DNA of 43,068 nucleotides from Micromonospora sp. ALFpr18c. GTDB taxonomy: Bacteria; Actinomycetota; Actinomycetes; Mycobacteriales; Micromonosporaceae. Shown one piece after another: positions 1-6,443 of this stretch; position 1 is the first letter of the stretch, and every line of letters begins with the position of its first letter. Where the stretch lies: positions 1-43,068 of the forward strand of contig NZ_WBKR01000026.1 of the NCBI RefSeq assembly GCF_008868155.1, given 5' to 3'. A program made the translations under genes and the position numbers. The notes beneath the pieces are model-generated. The model saw only the letters and a list, made by a program, of their open reading frames with translations, had not been told where the DNA came from and searched no databases.

Positions 1-120
1 GCCGTCGCCCTCGCGGTCAACAACCGGCCCCGCAAGAGCCTTGGCTGGAAGACCCCGGCCGAGGTCTTCGCCGAACAGCTAAGCTCGCTGGAACAGCCCG
101 GTGTTGCAACAACCGATTGA
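1..120 (+). pseudogene. IS30-family transposase, C-terminal fragment
   Basis: Frame 1 reads from the window edge to a TGA and gives a 39-residue tail with the typical IS30 transposase C-terminus: NNRPRKSLGW followed by KTPAEVF, ending in GVATTD. The DDE catalytic domain would lie to the left, outside the window, so completeness cannot be judged. No IS30 right inverted repeat follows. The sequence passes directly into an IS3 transposase within a few bases of the stop codon, so this end of the element has been lost or recombined. The family assignment is from remembered motifs. Confidence 0.75.
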
Positions 121-412
121 ACTCGCCCAGTACACCTCCACCGAGTTCCGCACCACCCTGACCAGCCTCAACATGCGGCCATCAATGGGACGGGTCGGCT
201 CCTGCTACGACAACGCCGTCGCCGAATCGTTCTTCGCCACCCTCAAGGCCGAGATCGGCACCCGCGTCTGGGCAACCAGAGCCGACGCCCGGCGGGATGT
301 CTTCGCCTACCTCACCTACTACAATCATCAACGTCTACACTCGACACTCAACCACCGCACGCCCCACGAAACGCGTGCCTGCTACCGTCAAGCCCACGCC
401 CTCGCGGCATGA
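121..412 (+). pseudogene. IS3-group transposase OrfB, C-terminal fragment
   Basis: The reading frame gives the last third of an IS3-family OrfB integrase-type transposase. QYTSTEFR, SMGRVGSCYDNAVAESFF, the catalytic-glutamate segment (SFFATLKAE), and YNHQRLHSTLNHRTP are all recognisable. The N-terminal helix-turn-helix and the first two catalytic Asp residues are absent, because IS30 sequence replaces them near position 120. A nominal start upstream lies inside the IS30 tail and is not real. The protein cannot be an active transposase. The fragment ends at its natural stop. Confidence 0.85.
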
Positions 413-445
413 AACCCCGGTGACCGGTCCCAGGGTGGAACTTCA
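121..445 (+). mobile_element. IS3-group element, right-end remnant
   Basis: This is the OrfB tail plus about 33 bp of downstream element DNA. The probable right terminus is the CA of GGTGGAACTTCA at 434-445; read inward from the right it begins TGAAGTTCC, in keeping with the TG...CA ends of IS3 elements. The adjoining bases belong to a PIN-domain gene on the other strand, so the element appears to have inserted there. The left end and left inverted repeat are missing, so no target duplication can be tested. Confidence 0.6.
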
Positions 446-619
446 GACCTCGTCAAGAACATGCCGTGGTACGTAAAGGCGCACCGCGCCGTGATGCAGC
501 GCCGCGAGCAAGCTCGTCAGGCTTGCGCGGCGGGTGCCTTCGAAGACCTCATTGACCAGCGCGCACGTGTCACCAACGAGGATCCGGGAGGTACTCAGCG
601 GTGCGTGCGAAACGTTCAC
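443..619 (-). pseudogene. PIN-domain protein, N-terminal fragment cut by IS3
   Basis: From a GTG start the protein reads RILVGDTCALVNEVFEG and later LYVPRHVLDEV. This is the opening strand of a PIN nuclease fold, with an early acidic residue in a GDTCAL context and the second helix-strand unit. It stops after about 58 residues, whereas PIN proteins are usually 130-180 aa. The TGA that ends it is supplied by the tip of the IS3 element (positions 443-445), so the C-terminal catalytic acids are lost. An ATG at 661 in the same frame is an alternative start. PIN proteins are often VapC-like toxins or housekeeping RNases; no antitoxin gene is visible. Confidence 0.6.
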
Positions 620-893
620 ACGAGCAATGTAGGGCGGAGGTCCGACATGACGCATCGGCATATCGTCCGCCCCTGTTCAGTGGCGATTTGGCCGGGTCAG
701 CCCAGACGTGGCTCATGCACATGCTCACGGCAACGAATACCTAGCGGGGGCCGGTCACCCAGCGGGAGCCGTGGTCGGCGGGGGTCGTCGGCGATGTTGG
801 TGGGCATTGGTGCGACAACTCCTTTACTCGGCTGGTTTATACTTCAGGCGACCTGGACAAACGTGCGTGAGCATGCCGCTGGGCCACCGGACT
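620..893. other. No gene recognised; left side of att-like site
   Basis: Apart from possible upstream starts for the PIN fragment, I see no convincing coding frame here. The overlapping plus-strand frames have poor composition and no domain-like segments. If the tRNA remnant to the right is an att site, this stretch is the right extremity of the integrated element. No integrase or excisionase gene is visible in it. Confidence 0.4.
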
Positions 894-936
894 ACTGGGG
901 GTCAAGGGGTCGTCGGTTCGAATCCGGCCGTCCCGA
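894..936 (+). other. 3' part of tRNA-Pro(GGG), att-like site
   Basis: The sequence reads as a tRNA from the anticodon loop onward. The loop CTGGGGG (895-901) contains anticodon GGG. It is followed by the 3' anticodon strand TCAAG, a canonical five-base variable loop GGGTC, a T arm with GTCGG/CCGGC around TTCGAAT (912-928), the acceptor 3' strand CGTCCCG and discriminator A. No CCA is encoded. The bases to the left do not form the 5' anticodon strand, D arm or acceptor, so no functional tRNA is present. Duplication of exactly this part of a tRNA is the usual trace of site-specific integration; pSAM2 uses a tRNA-Pro gene. The integrated DNA would lie on the left and native chromosome on the right. 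Confidence 0.7.
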
Positions 937-946
937 CGCAGGTTAG

Positions 947-975
947 AGGGCTGATCCGGATATCGGGTCGGCCCT
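947..975 (+). terminator. Hairpin after the tRNA remnant
   Basis: A 12-bp stem with G-U pairs (947-958 with 964-975) encloses a five-base loop and is followed by TTC. It begins 11 bases after the tRNA discriminator, as expected for the original tRNA-gene terminator retained with the chromosomal side of the att site. Confidence 0.6.
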
Positions 976-1094
976 TTCGCCGTTCTGGGGACCAAGATCA
1001 TTAAAGTTGGAGCTCGCTGGCGCTGCTTAGCCGACGGTCAAGTCTCAAGTGTCCAGCCGGGATGGCTGCCGAATCGTTCGCTTTCTGGATCGAG

Positions 1095-1114
1095 GCGGCC
1101 CGCAAGCGGGCCGC
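1095..1114 (-). terminator. Terminator-like hairpin after GNAT gene
   Basis: A perfect inverted repeat (1095-1103 with 1106-1114), about 20 bases beyond the stop codon of the leftward acetyltransferase gene. It is GC-only without a clear T-run, which is common in high-GC actinobacteria. Confidence 0.55.
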
Positions 1115-1134
1115 GCCGGCCGGCCTGTCGTGAA

Positions 1135-1599
1135 TCAGGGCAGAGTCAGACGGTAGACCTGTCGAGATCCACCTTCCGGACCCGGATCCGCAGCCTCCGA
1201 AGCAGTGAAGCCGAGGCGCTCGTAGAAGACGCGGGCACCACTGACGTAAGCACCCGGATGGTCTGCCCCGAAAGTGACGACTTCTACGCTGCCTGGCGGT
1301 CGCACGAACCTACGGAACGCGTCGCTCAGCAGTGCCCGCCCGACTCCTTGTCCCCGTGCCTTTTCCGAGACGACAAGCCAATGAACGTGGTGCACCGGGG
1401 GCTTCGCCGCGAACATCAGGCCGCCGAGGAGATCCGAGTCGGGGGACGCAGCGACGAGCGCAGTGGACCGGCGAATCTGCTTGGTGACGGCGTTGTGGAA
1501 GCCAAGATCCTCGACCATCGGGCCAAGCCAGTGCTCGACCTGAGCTGCCAGGGCGAGGAAGCCGGGGAAGTCTTGCTCTTCCGCGAGTCTGACGATCAC
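1135..1599 (-). CDS. GNAT-family N-acetyltransferase
   Basis: About 154 aa from the GTG at 1599, the likeliest start because the fold begins at IVRLAEEQDFPGF. A longer frame begins at 1650 but its extra residues do not resemble the family. The acetyl-CoA-binding motif A is clear as RGQGVGRALL, followed by a long helix, and motif B ends with VFYERLGFTASE. HWLVVSEKARG is the strand-helix before the pyrophosphate loop. These enzymes move an acetyl group from acetyl-CoA to an amine; the substrate cannot be read from sequence. The gene stands alone on its strand between two terminator-like hairpins. Confidence 0.85.
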   Translation of the reverse strand: MIVRLAEEQDFPGFLALAAQVEHWLGPMVEDLGFHNAVTKQIRRSTALVAASPDSDLLGGLMFAAKPPVHHVHWLVVSEKARGQGVGRALLSDAFRRFVRPPGSVEVVTFGADHPGAYVSGARVFYERLGFTASEAADPGPEGGSRQVYRLTLP

Positions 1600-1655
1600 G
1601 TAAGAAAGTCTGACAGGAACAAGGCCGGTCTCTGTGCACCAGGACCCCAAAGACC

Positions 1656-1672
1656 TCGGGGCTCCGCCCCGA
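1656..1672. repeat. Short GC-rich palindrome
   Basis: A perfect 7-bp stem TCGGGGC/GCCCCGA with a TCC loop, in the gap between the acetyltransferase start and the next gene's terminator. The sequence type resembles the short extragenic palindromes common in actinobacterial genomes. A function was not identified. Confidence 0.4.
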
Positions 1673-1729
1673 ACCCCGACCCTCAGAGATGCCGCCCGCG
1701 GGTCCCCTCGGCGGGCACCACAAGGGCTA

Positions 1730-1755
1730 CCAGCCTCCCCGTCCGGGGAGGCTGG
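1730..1755 (-). terminator. Terminator of CdiI-like gene
   Basis: A perfect 11-bp stem (CCAGCCTCCCC with GGGGAGGCTGG) around a four-base loop GTCC. It starts 35 bases after the stop codon of the leftward CdiI-like gene, the right place for its terminator. Confidence 0.65.
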
Positions 1756-1789
1756 ACGGTCTACGACTGCCCGACGAGGAGATTCGCTC

Positions 1790-2257
1790 TCATCGACCTA
1801 AGAATCGCAGGATGGCGTCACGAATCTCTCGGTACGGATCACGAGGCCTAAGGTCAGGATCGGAGAACGGGGGAGTAGCTACGAGCTTGGCCAGCACCAG
1901 CACCAACCTCTCGCGTTCCGCTCGAAGGTTCGACCAGGCCGAGCCGGGCAGCCGCAGCACGTTGCGGAGCAGGTTGCCCGGATAGTACTCACCTTCTGCC
2001 AGGGGCTCGCGGAGCAGGACTTGTACCGCGAGAGGCAGCAGAGCCGGCACACCGATCTCTTGCCCGAGCATGATGCGCAGGTCTTCAACCGTGAACTCAG
2101 CCAACGGCTTGCGTCGCAGTTCGGTGCAACGTCTCACGAGGAACGTGTCGTCCGGGTGGGGCTCCGGCCACACGTCCCGTTCAAGCTGCTCGACGGTCGT
2201 CACGGCGGTCAGGGTAGTCCGCACCAACCTGGGATGCCGACGAGGATGGCGGGCCAT
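1790..2257 (-). CDS. CdiI-like immunity protein (CDI system)
   Basis: The 155-aa product matches what I remember of the CdiI_3-type immunity proteins of contact-dependent growth inhibition. An early VEQLERDVW is followed by LRRKPLAEFTVEDLRIMLGQ, then a hydrophobic LLPLAVQVLL and EGEYYPGNLLRNVLRLP. ATG at 2257 is the best start; the open frame extends further but the added residues are arginine/proline-rich and look non-coding. Such proteins normally neutralise a polymorphic toxin encoded directly upstream. Here the 450 bp upstream hold no toxin domain I recognise, and the next gene on the strand is an unknown 407-aa protein, so this is an orphan immunity gene or part of an unrecognised pair. 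Confidence 0.7.
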   Translation of the reverse strand: MARHPRRHPRLVRTTLTAVTTVEQLERDVWPEPHPDDTFLVRRCTELRRKPLAEFTVEDLRIMLGQEIGVPALLPLAVQVLLREPLAEGEYYPGNLLRNVLRLPGSAWSNLRAERERLVLVLAKLVATPPFSDPDLRPRDPYREIRDAILRFLGR

Positions 2258-2711
2258 CCACGGGCCACAAGGTGGTGTCGCGGGAGGCCAAACGAGGCCA
2301 TCGCCGGCCAGGTCGACAAGGCGAAACGCCATGCCCTGAGCCGATCTTGTGCAATTCCCAAGCTGACAGTCGGCCCGTGCCCGTTGCGTGCCCGTCGCGA
2401 TGGGCGACGGCGGTGAACGGCGGTCAGTTCCTGGGTGTAGATATCGGCATGAAGCAGGCCGAGCCAGGTCATTGCCGAACGACTTCGGGCCGTGTCCACA
2501 TTTCCTCCCGGTGCGCCCCACCCGTGTCAGCGTCCCGGGGACCAAGTGGGGACCACGCGGCCTGCACGATGGTGCGCGGCACGACGTGGACCGCACGGCC
2601 TGATCTTGGGGAAAGCGTGTGTGGCGTGCGTGGACGTGTGGCGAACGGGGGAAGCTCAAATACACGCCCCTGCCAGTCCCAACCCTGGAGCAGGTGGCCC
2701 GGCCTCGCCGG
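2258..2711. other. 454-bp gap without recognisable gene
   Basis: Several frames are open on both strands because stop codons are rare at this GC content, but none has domain-like composition or a plausible ribosome binding site. A GGGGACC sequence occurs twice close together near 2536-2552. I see no toxin remnant, tRNA or inverted repeat of note. It may hold the promoter of the CdiI-like gene. Confidence 0.4.
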
Positions 2712-3935
2712 TCAGCACTGAGACGGCGTCAGTGCCCGGAGGGGAAGGACCGCCAGCCGGGCCACCGCCTGGACGTACGGCACGTACACATCGGGATCCG
2801 CGTGGTCCACCATTGGCGTGCGCACGTGGCGGTACATCCCGTACTGCTCCGTGTAGGAGATCCAGGCGGGCACGAGGCTGTTCGCGAAATCCTCGGGGCC
2901 TTGCTTCCACCACCTGTGCCGCTGTGCCATGCCGTTGGCGATGCTCTCGGTGGTGACCGTGGCGAACTGGTACCCCGACATGGTCGGCGTGAACAGCCTC
3001 CGGTCCGGCAGGTACAGGTCGTAGTCCCACCTCCCGCCAAGCAGATGGCCGACCGGCATGTCGGGCGGGACGCGCAGTACCGCGCTGTCGGGCAGGCCCG
3101 ACCAGTCGAACGCGATCCACCAGCCGAAAAGCTGCTCGTTGGGCGCTTCCTTGTCGGCTATCAGGCCGGGTCTGCCCGCCGCGTCCAGCGCGGCAGCGGT
3201 GGCGTTGATCGCCTCAAGGATGTCGCGCACGGCCCCGGCGCGCGCCTGCTCGTTGCGGACCGACGCGCGCAGGCCCGACCACCACACGCCGACGTCGGCC
3301 ACCTGCGCCACCAGCTCCGCCGGCCAGCTCGCCGGCTCGTCGCCGGTGGCCGCCAGCTCGCGCGGGGTCGGCCCGTCGGGCAGCGGCCGGTCCGCAAGCG
3401 CCTGACGCCGCTCCCACTCTCGGAACCGGACCTCGGCCTTCTGCCGCCGGCGCTCCTGCTCCTCGTACGCCCGGACGCCGGCCGCACGATGGGCCGCCGC
3501 CTGCTCCGCCAGCCGCCGCTCGATGACCTCTCGGACCGGCCCGTAGGCGGTGTCGGCCGCGCGCACTCGGGCCAGGTGGACCTCCCTTGCCTTCGCGTAC
3601 GCGGCTCGCGCCAGCCCGCCGGTCAGCCGCCGCCGTCGCCGGCGCGACGTCCGCTGGGCGACCACGCGCAGTTCGGCGGCGGCTGCGGCGACCGCGTCCA
3701 GGTATTTGCTCGCCGCCGCGGTCCAGTCGGCGATCTCGTCCGAGGTGGCGGGCGGGTCCACCGGTTTGTGGGACATCGCGTTGCCGAGTGACTTCCGCAG
3801 CGGGCCCGAACGCCAGTCCGGCTCCTCGGCAAACCAATAGAGCGTGTGGGATTCCGCGCTGTACGCCGAATAGCTGTGCCATGAGATCCGGAAGGCCACC
3901 ACCCGATCATGCCCCAGTCCCACACCGAATGCCAT
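2712..3935 (-). CDS. Hypothetical coiled-coil protein, 407 aa
   Basis: I do not recognise this protein. Its N-terminal 50 residues are aromatic-rich (WHSYSAYSAESHTLYWF). Residues about 65-200 are Ala/Arg/Glu-rich and likely helical or coiled-coil, including REVIERRLAEQAAAHRAAG. The last 150 residues form a distinct aromatic domain with WWIAFDWSGLP, GGRWDYDLYLPD and EQYGMYRHVR. There is no signal peptide or membrane segment. It precedes the CdiI-like gene on the same strand. The spelling of the C-terminal domain suggests a conserved globular fold rather than a random frame, and codon bias supports coding. A GTG a few codons in is an alternative start. Confidence 0.65.
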   Translation of the reverse strand: MAFGVGLGHDRVVAFRISWHSYSAYSAESHTLYWFAEEPDWRSGPLRKSLGNAMSHKPVDPPATSDEIADWTAAASKYLDAVAAAAAELRVVAQRTSRRRRRRLTGGLARAAYAKAREVHLARVRAADTAYGPVREVIERRLAEQAAAHRAAGVRAYEEQERRRQKAEVRFREWERRQALADRPLPDGPTPRELAATGDEPASWPAELVAQVADVGVWWSGLRASVRNEQARAGAVRDILEAINATAAALDAAGRPGLIADKEAPNEQLFGWWIAFDWSGLPDSAVLRVPPDMPVGHLLGGRWDYDLYLPDRRLFTPTMSGYQFATVTTESIANGMAQRHRWWKQGPEDFANSLVPAWISYTEQYGMYRHVRTPMVDHADPDVYVPYVQAVARLAVLPLRALTPSQC

Positions 3936-4081
3936 CTGTCCACATCGATCTGGTCAGCCCCGGGCTGCTGCTGCGCCGGTCGATGCAGGTCGCTGGTGCG
4001 CGCGCGGCGCCTGGGGAATCTTGGCACCGCCGCTCGGAGGCGTCTCTCGTACGGTAAAAGCGAAAAAGATCCAACGCACTC

Positions 4082-4159
4082 CGCCAGCGTGTTGTAGGCA
4101 GTCAGCGTCTCAGGGTCGGAAATGGCGGGGTAGACGCTGACCCAGTAGCCCTTGGCCAT
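4082..4159 (-). pseudogene. DUF1330 family protein, 5' fragment
   Basis: The ATG has an excellent AGGAGG site (4165-4170) five bases upstream, and the product begins MAKGYWVSVY followed by ISDPETLTAYNTLA, the standard opening of DUF1330 proteins (about 95 aa). After 26 codons the similarity ends abruptly: the same frame continues into Arg/Pro-rich sequence that lacks the family's other strands. The 3' part of the gene has been replaced, probably by a deletion that also brought in the upstream edge of the 407-aa gene. A hybrid peptide could still be translated. Confidence 0.7.
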
Positions 4160-4291
4160 GGAAACCTCCTGTGTTCGACCGGACACGTCCGATCCGTGCC
4201 ATCGCCAAAGCCCTGTCGCACGAGCTGCACTGGCTGCCGGACTGACGCGCACGAGGTCAGGCGAGACGGACGGGGTGCAGCTTGGACGATC

Positions 4292-5059
4292 TCACGGGTT
4301 CGCGACGATGGGCGTCGGCCGATCGTCAGCCTTGCGGGCTATGAGCGCTTCGATGCCGTCGAGCAGCAAGCTGATGCCGAAGGTGAAGTCGGCGTCGTCG
4401 ATCCAGACCTCGGCCGCGCCGAAGGCGTTCGCCCGAACGGCGTCGTCGAGCGCCGGGAACTCGGCGGGGTCGAGCACAGCGCCGAGGATCTCGCCGTACT
4501 CGACCAGCCCGCCGACCTCCTCGCTCACGGTGCCAGTGGTCGCGGTCATCGCGTGGGTCAGGGCCGCCTGACGCGAGGCGTACCCGGTCAGGGTTGTGGT
4601 GATGTTGATGCCCTCGGCGTGGCTGAGGCCGGTGCTCTCGAGCGCGGCGAGGGCCCGGTCGAGCCAGCGCAGCGTGCGCGGGCCGAGCGGCGGGGCGTGC
4701 TGGCCGAGCGTCAGCAGCCAGGGCCGCTGGAGGAGGAAGTCGCGGTTGGCCCTCGTCCACCCGGTCAGGTAGGGCCGCCAGGCCCGGCCGTTGATCGGGG
4801 GCGGCTCGGGGGTCGCCGCGTCGGCCATCACGACGAGCAGTTCCTCTTTGCTGCCGACGTAGCGGTACAGCGACATGGTCGCCACCCCGAGCTCCGAGGC
4901 GAGACTGCTCATCGTCACACCCTCCAGGCCGTCACGGTCGGCCAGCCGCACCGCGGCACCGACAACGGTGTCCAGCTCGAGGCCGGGTCGGGGGCCACGC
5001 CTGGAGGGGATCTCGCGCCCCCACAACCGGGCCACGACGGGTGGGAGCCTGCGTTCCAC
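4292..5059 (-). CDS. TetR/AcrR-family transcriptional repressor
   Basis: 255 aa from a GTG preceded by an AGGGGAAAGG-type site. The N-terminal DNA-binding domain is clear: AAVRLADRDGLEGVTMSSLA, then ELGVATMSLYRYVGSKEELL, the helix-turn-helix and following helix. The C-terminal half resembles the TetR_C class of ligand-binding domains (TLTGYASRQAALTHAMT). The frame is open further upstream, but it then runs through the palindromic operator, so the GTG is preferred. It is divergent from the DUF418 membrane gene and the space between contains one large palindrome. Likely role: autorepression and ligand-released repression of the membrane protein. Confidence 0.88.
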   Translation of the reverse strand: MERRLPPVVARLWGREIPSRRGPRPGLELDTVVGAAVRLADRDGLEGVTMSSLASELGVATMSLYRYVGSKEELLVVMADAATPEPPPINGRAWRPYLTGWTRANRDFLLQRPWLLTLGQHAPPLGPRTLRWLDRALAALESTGLSHAEGINITTTLTGYASRQAALTHAMTATTGTVSEEVGGLVEYGEILGAVLDPAEFPALDDAVRANAFGAAEVWIDDADFTFGISLLLDGIEALIARKADDRPTPIVANP

Positions 5060-5117
5060 GTCCCTGACCTTTCCCCTAAGTCGGCCGCCCGGTCTTGTCC
5101 TCAACGCTCCGACCAGA

Positions 5118-5154
5118 AACTCTGTATTGCATACAGTGTACGCGATACAGAGTT
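5118..5154. promoter_or_regulatory. Nested TetR operator palindrome
   Basis: A perfect 10-bp inverted repeat, AACTCTGTAT (5118-5127) and ATACAGAGTT (5145-5154), surrounds an inner near-palindrome GCATAC-AGT-GTACGC (5129-5143). Both share the same centre, position 5136. The inner GTATACAGTGTACGC-like core is the sort of site bound by TetR dimers; two nested dyads suggest two dimers. It lies 15 bp before the DUF418 start and about 60 bp before the repressor start, so binding would block both promoters. Confidence 0.75.
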
Positions 5155-5169
5155 TTGGGAGGTACGGGT

Positions 5170-6366
5170 ATGACAAGACGTGTCCTGGACGTGGACGCTG
5201 TTCGAGGCTTCGCACTTCTCGGCATCTTCGCGGTCAACGTCACCTTCATGGCGTCGGGCTTTCCCGGAAATCTGGTGACCGATCCCCGCTTCAGCTCGGC
5301 TCTGGACGACCTGGTCCGCGCGCTGTCCTCAGTGTTCATCGACATGAAGTTCTATGTGCTGTTCTCGTTCCTCTTCGGCTACAGCTTCACGCTGCAAATG
5401 GCCGCGGCCGGCCGGGCCGGCGCATCCTTCACGGCCCGCATGCTGCGCCGGATCGGCGGCTTGTTCATCATCGGCGCGCTCCATACGGTTCTGCTCTACG
5501 GCGGCGACGTCCTTATGACGTACGCGGTGGCCTGCGTCGGCCTGCTGCTGCTCAGGAAGACCAGGGACCGTACGGCGATCGGCGTCGCCGTCGGCCTCTA
5601 TGTGATCGTGCTGGCCGGTCTGGTCGCCGGCGCGTTCCTGATCGACCGGACGGCGTATTTTCCCAGCGAGGCGCAGGCGCTGGTCAACGGCGAGGCGGCC
5701 ACCAGGGCGCTTCTCGGCGGCTGGGCCTCGAACATCGGCGAGCACCTGGCCGGCCTGCCGCTGCTGATCTTGCAGGCGGTCACCCTGCAGGGCCCGACCG
5801 CCCTGGCGCTGTTCCTGCTCGGCATGGTCGCCGGCCGCCGGCAGTGGCTTGCCCGGATCACCGGCAGCGAACCTGTCCTCCGCCGCCTCCAGCGAATCGG
5901 CTTTCCGATCGGCCTACTCGGCGCCCTCGTCTACACCACAGCCGGCGGCAACGGCAACTCCCTCGGCGTCGCCGCCAGCGTGGCGACTGCCCCACTGCTC
6001 ACCGCGGCGTACGTGGCAACGCTGCTGCGACTCATGCACAGCCGCCGGACGAGCCTCATCAGGTCCGCGCTCGCCCCCGCTGGCCGGATGTCGCTGAGCA
6101 ACTACATCGGCCAGTCCCTGATCGGCCTGATCGCCTTCTCCGGCATCGGGTTCGGGCTGGCCGGCTCGCTCTCGCCACTGGAGCTGTTCGCCTTCGTCGC
6201 GGCGGCCTTCACCGGGCAGCTGGTGTTGAGCGCGCTCTGGCTACGCCGGCTGCGATACGGACCGCTGGAATGGGCGCTACGGTGGCTCACCATCGGTCAG
6301 CGCCCGACGCTCGTGGCGCCCCCGGACGGGCGGCCCCTGCCGGAGGGGCGACACATGCGAGTGTGA
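5170..6366 (+). CDS. DUF418-type integral membrane protein
   Basis: 398 aa with a GGGAGG site eight bases before the ATG. It opens RVLDVDAVRGFALLGIF and NVTFM, the hallmark of DUF418/DUF405 proteins, and contains about eight to ten hydrophobic segments. The C-terminal DUF418 block is present as GRMSLSNYIGQSLIGLIAF followed by WLRRLRYGPLEWALRWLT. Members resemble acyltransferase-3-like membrane proteins, but the reaction is not established. The divergent TetR regulator suggests induction by a small molecule, and an export, modification or stress role would be plausible inference. Confidence 0.88.
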   Translation: MTRRVLDVDAVRGFALLGIFAVNVTFMASGFPGNLVTDPRFSSALDDLVRALSSVFIDMKFYVLFSFLFGYSFTLQMAAAGRAGASFTARMLRRIGGLFIIGALHTVLLYGGDVLMTYAVACVGLLLLRKTRDRTAIGVAVGLYVIVLAGLVAGAFLIDRTAYFPSEAQALVNGEAATRALLGGWASNIGEHLAGLPLLILQAVTLQGPTALALFLLGMVAGRRQWLARITGSEPVLRRLQRIGFPIGLLGALVYTTAGGNGNSLGVAASVATAPLLTAAYVATLLRLMHSRRTSLIRSALAPAGRMSLSNYIGQSLIGLIAFSGIGFGLAGSLSPLELFAFVAAAFTGQLVLSALWLRRLRYGPLEWALRWLTIGQRPTLVAPPDGRPLPEGRHMRV

Positions 6367-6381
6367 CCTCCCCTCCAGGAT

Positions 6382-6414
6382 GTCCGCCGCGGTTACGGCC
6401 AGGCCGTGGCGGAC
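6382..6414. terminator. Bidirectional terminator between DUF418 and zwf
   Basis: An 11-bp stem (6382-6392 with 6404-6414, one G-U pair) and 11-base loop lies between two convergent genes whose stop codons are 77 bp apart. It can serve both. Confidence 0.6.
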
Positions 6415-6443
6415 GCCCGGCGGTTTCCGGGGCACCGGTTGGG

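Noticed and set aside
1062..1133. A 23-codon ORF after the tRNA terminator
   Set aside because: It contains the acetyltransferase terminator stem, has no ribosome site, and I can match it to no protein family.
2534..2556. Closely spaced GGGGACC copies as a possible phage att or integrase motif
   Set aside because: The copies are too short, no recombinase gene is present, and a similar sequence near 985 is not clearly related.
2712..3791. Long open frames on the plus strand opposite the 407-aa gene, and similar antisense frames throughout
   Set aside because: At this GC content antisense frames stay open for hundreds of codons. Their translations are Arg/Gly/Pro/Val-rich with no domains, and they lack ribosome sites.
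5095..5169. An upstream start for the DUF418 protein
   Set aside because: It would place coding sequence across the operator palindrome. The ATG at 5170 has a good ribosome site and starts the conserved domain.
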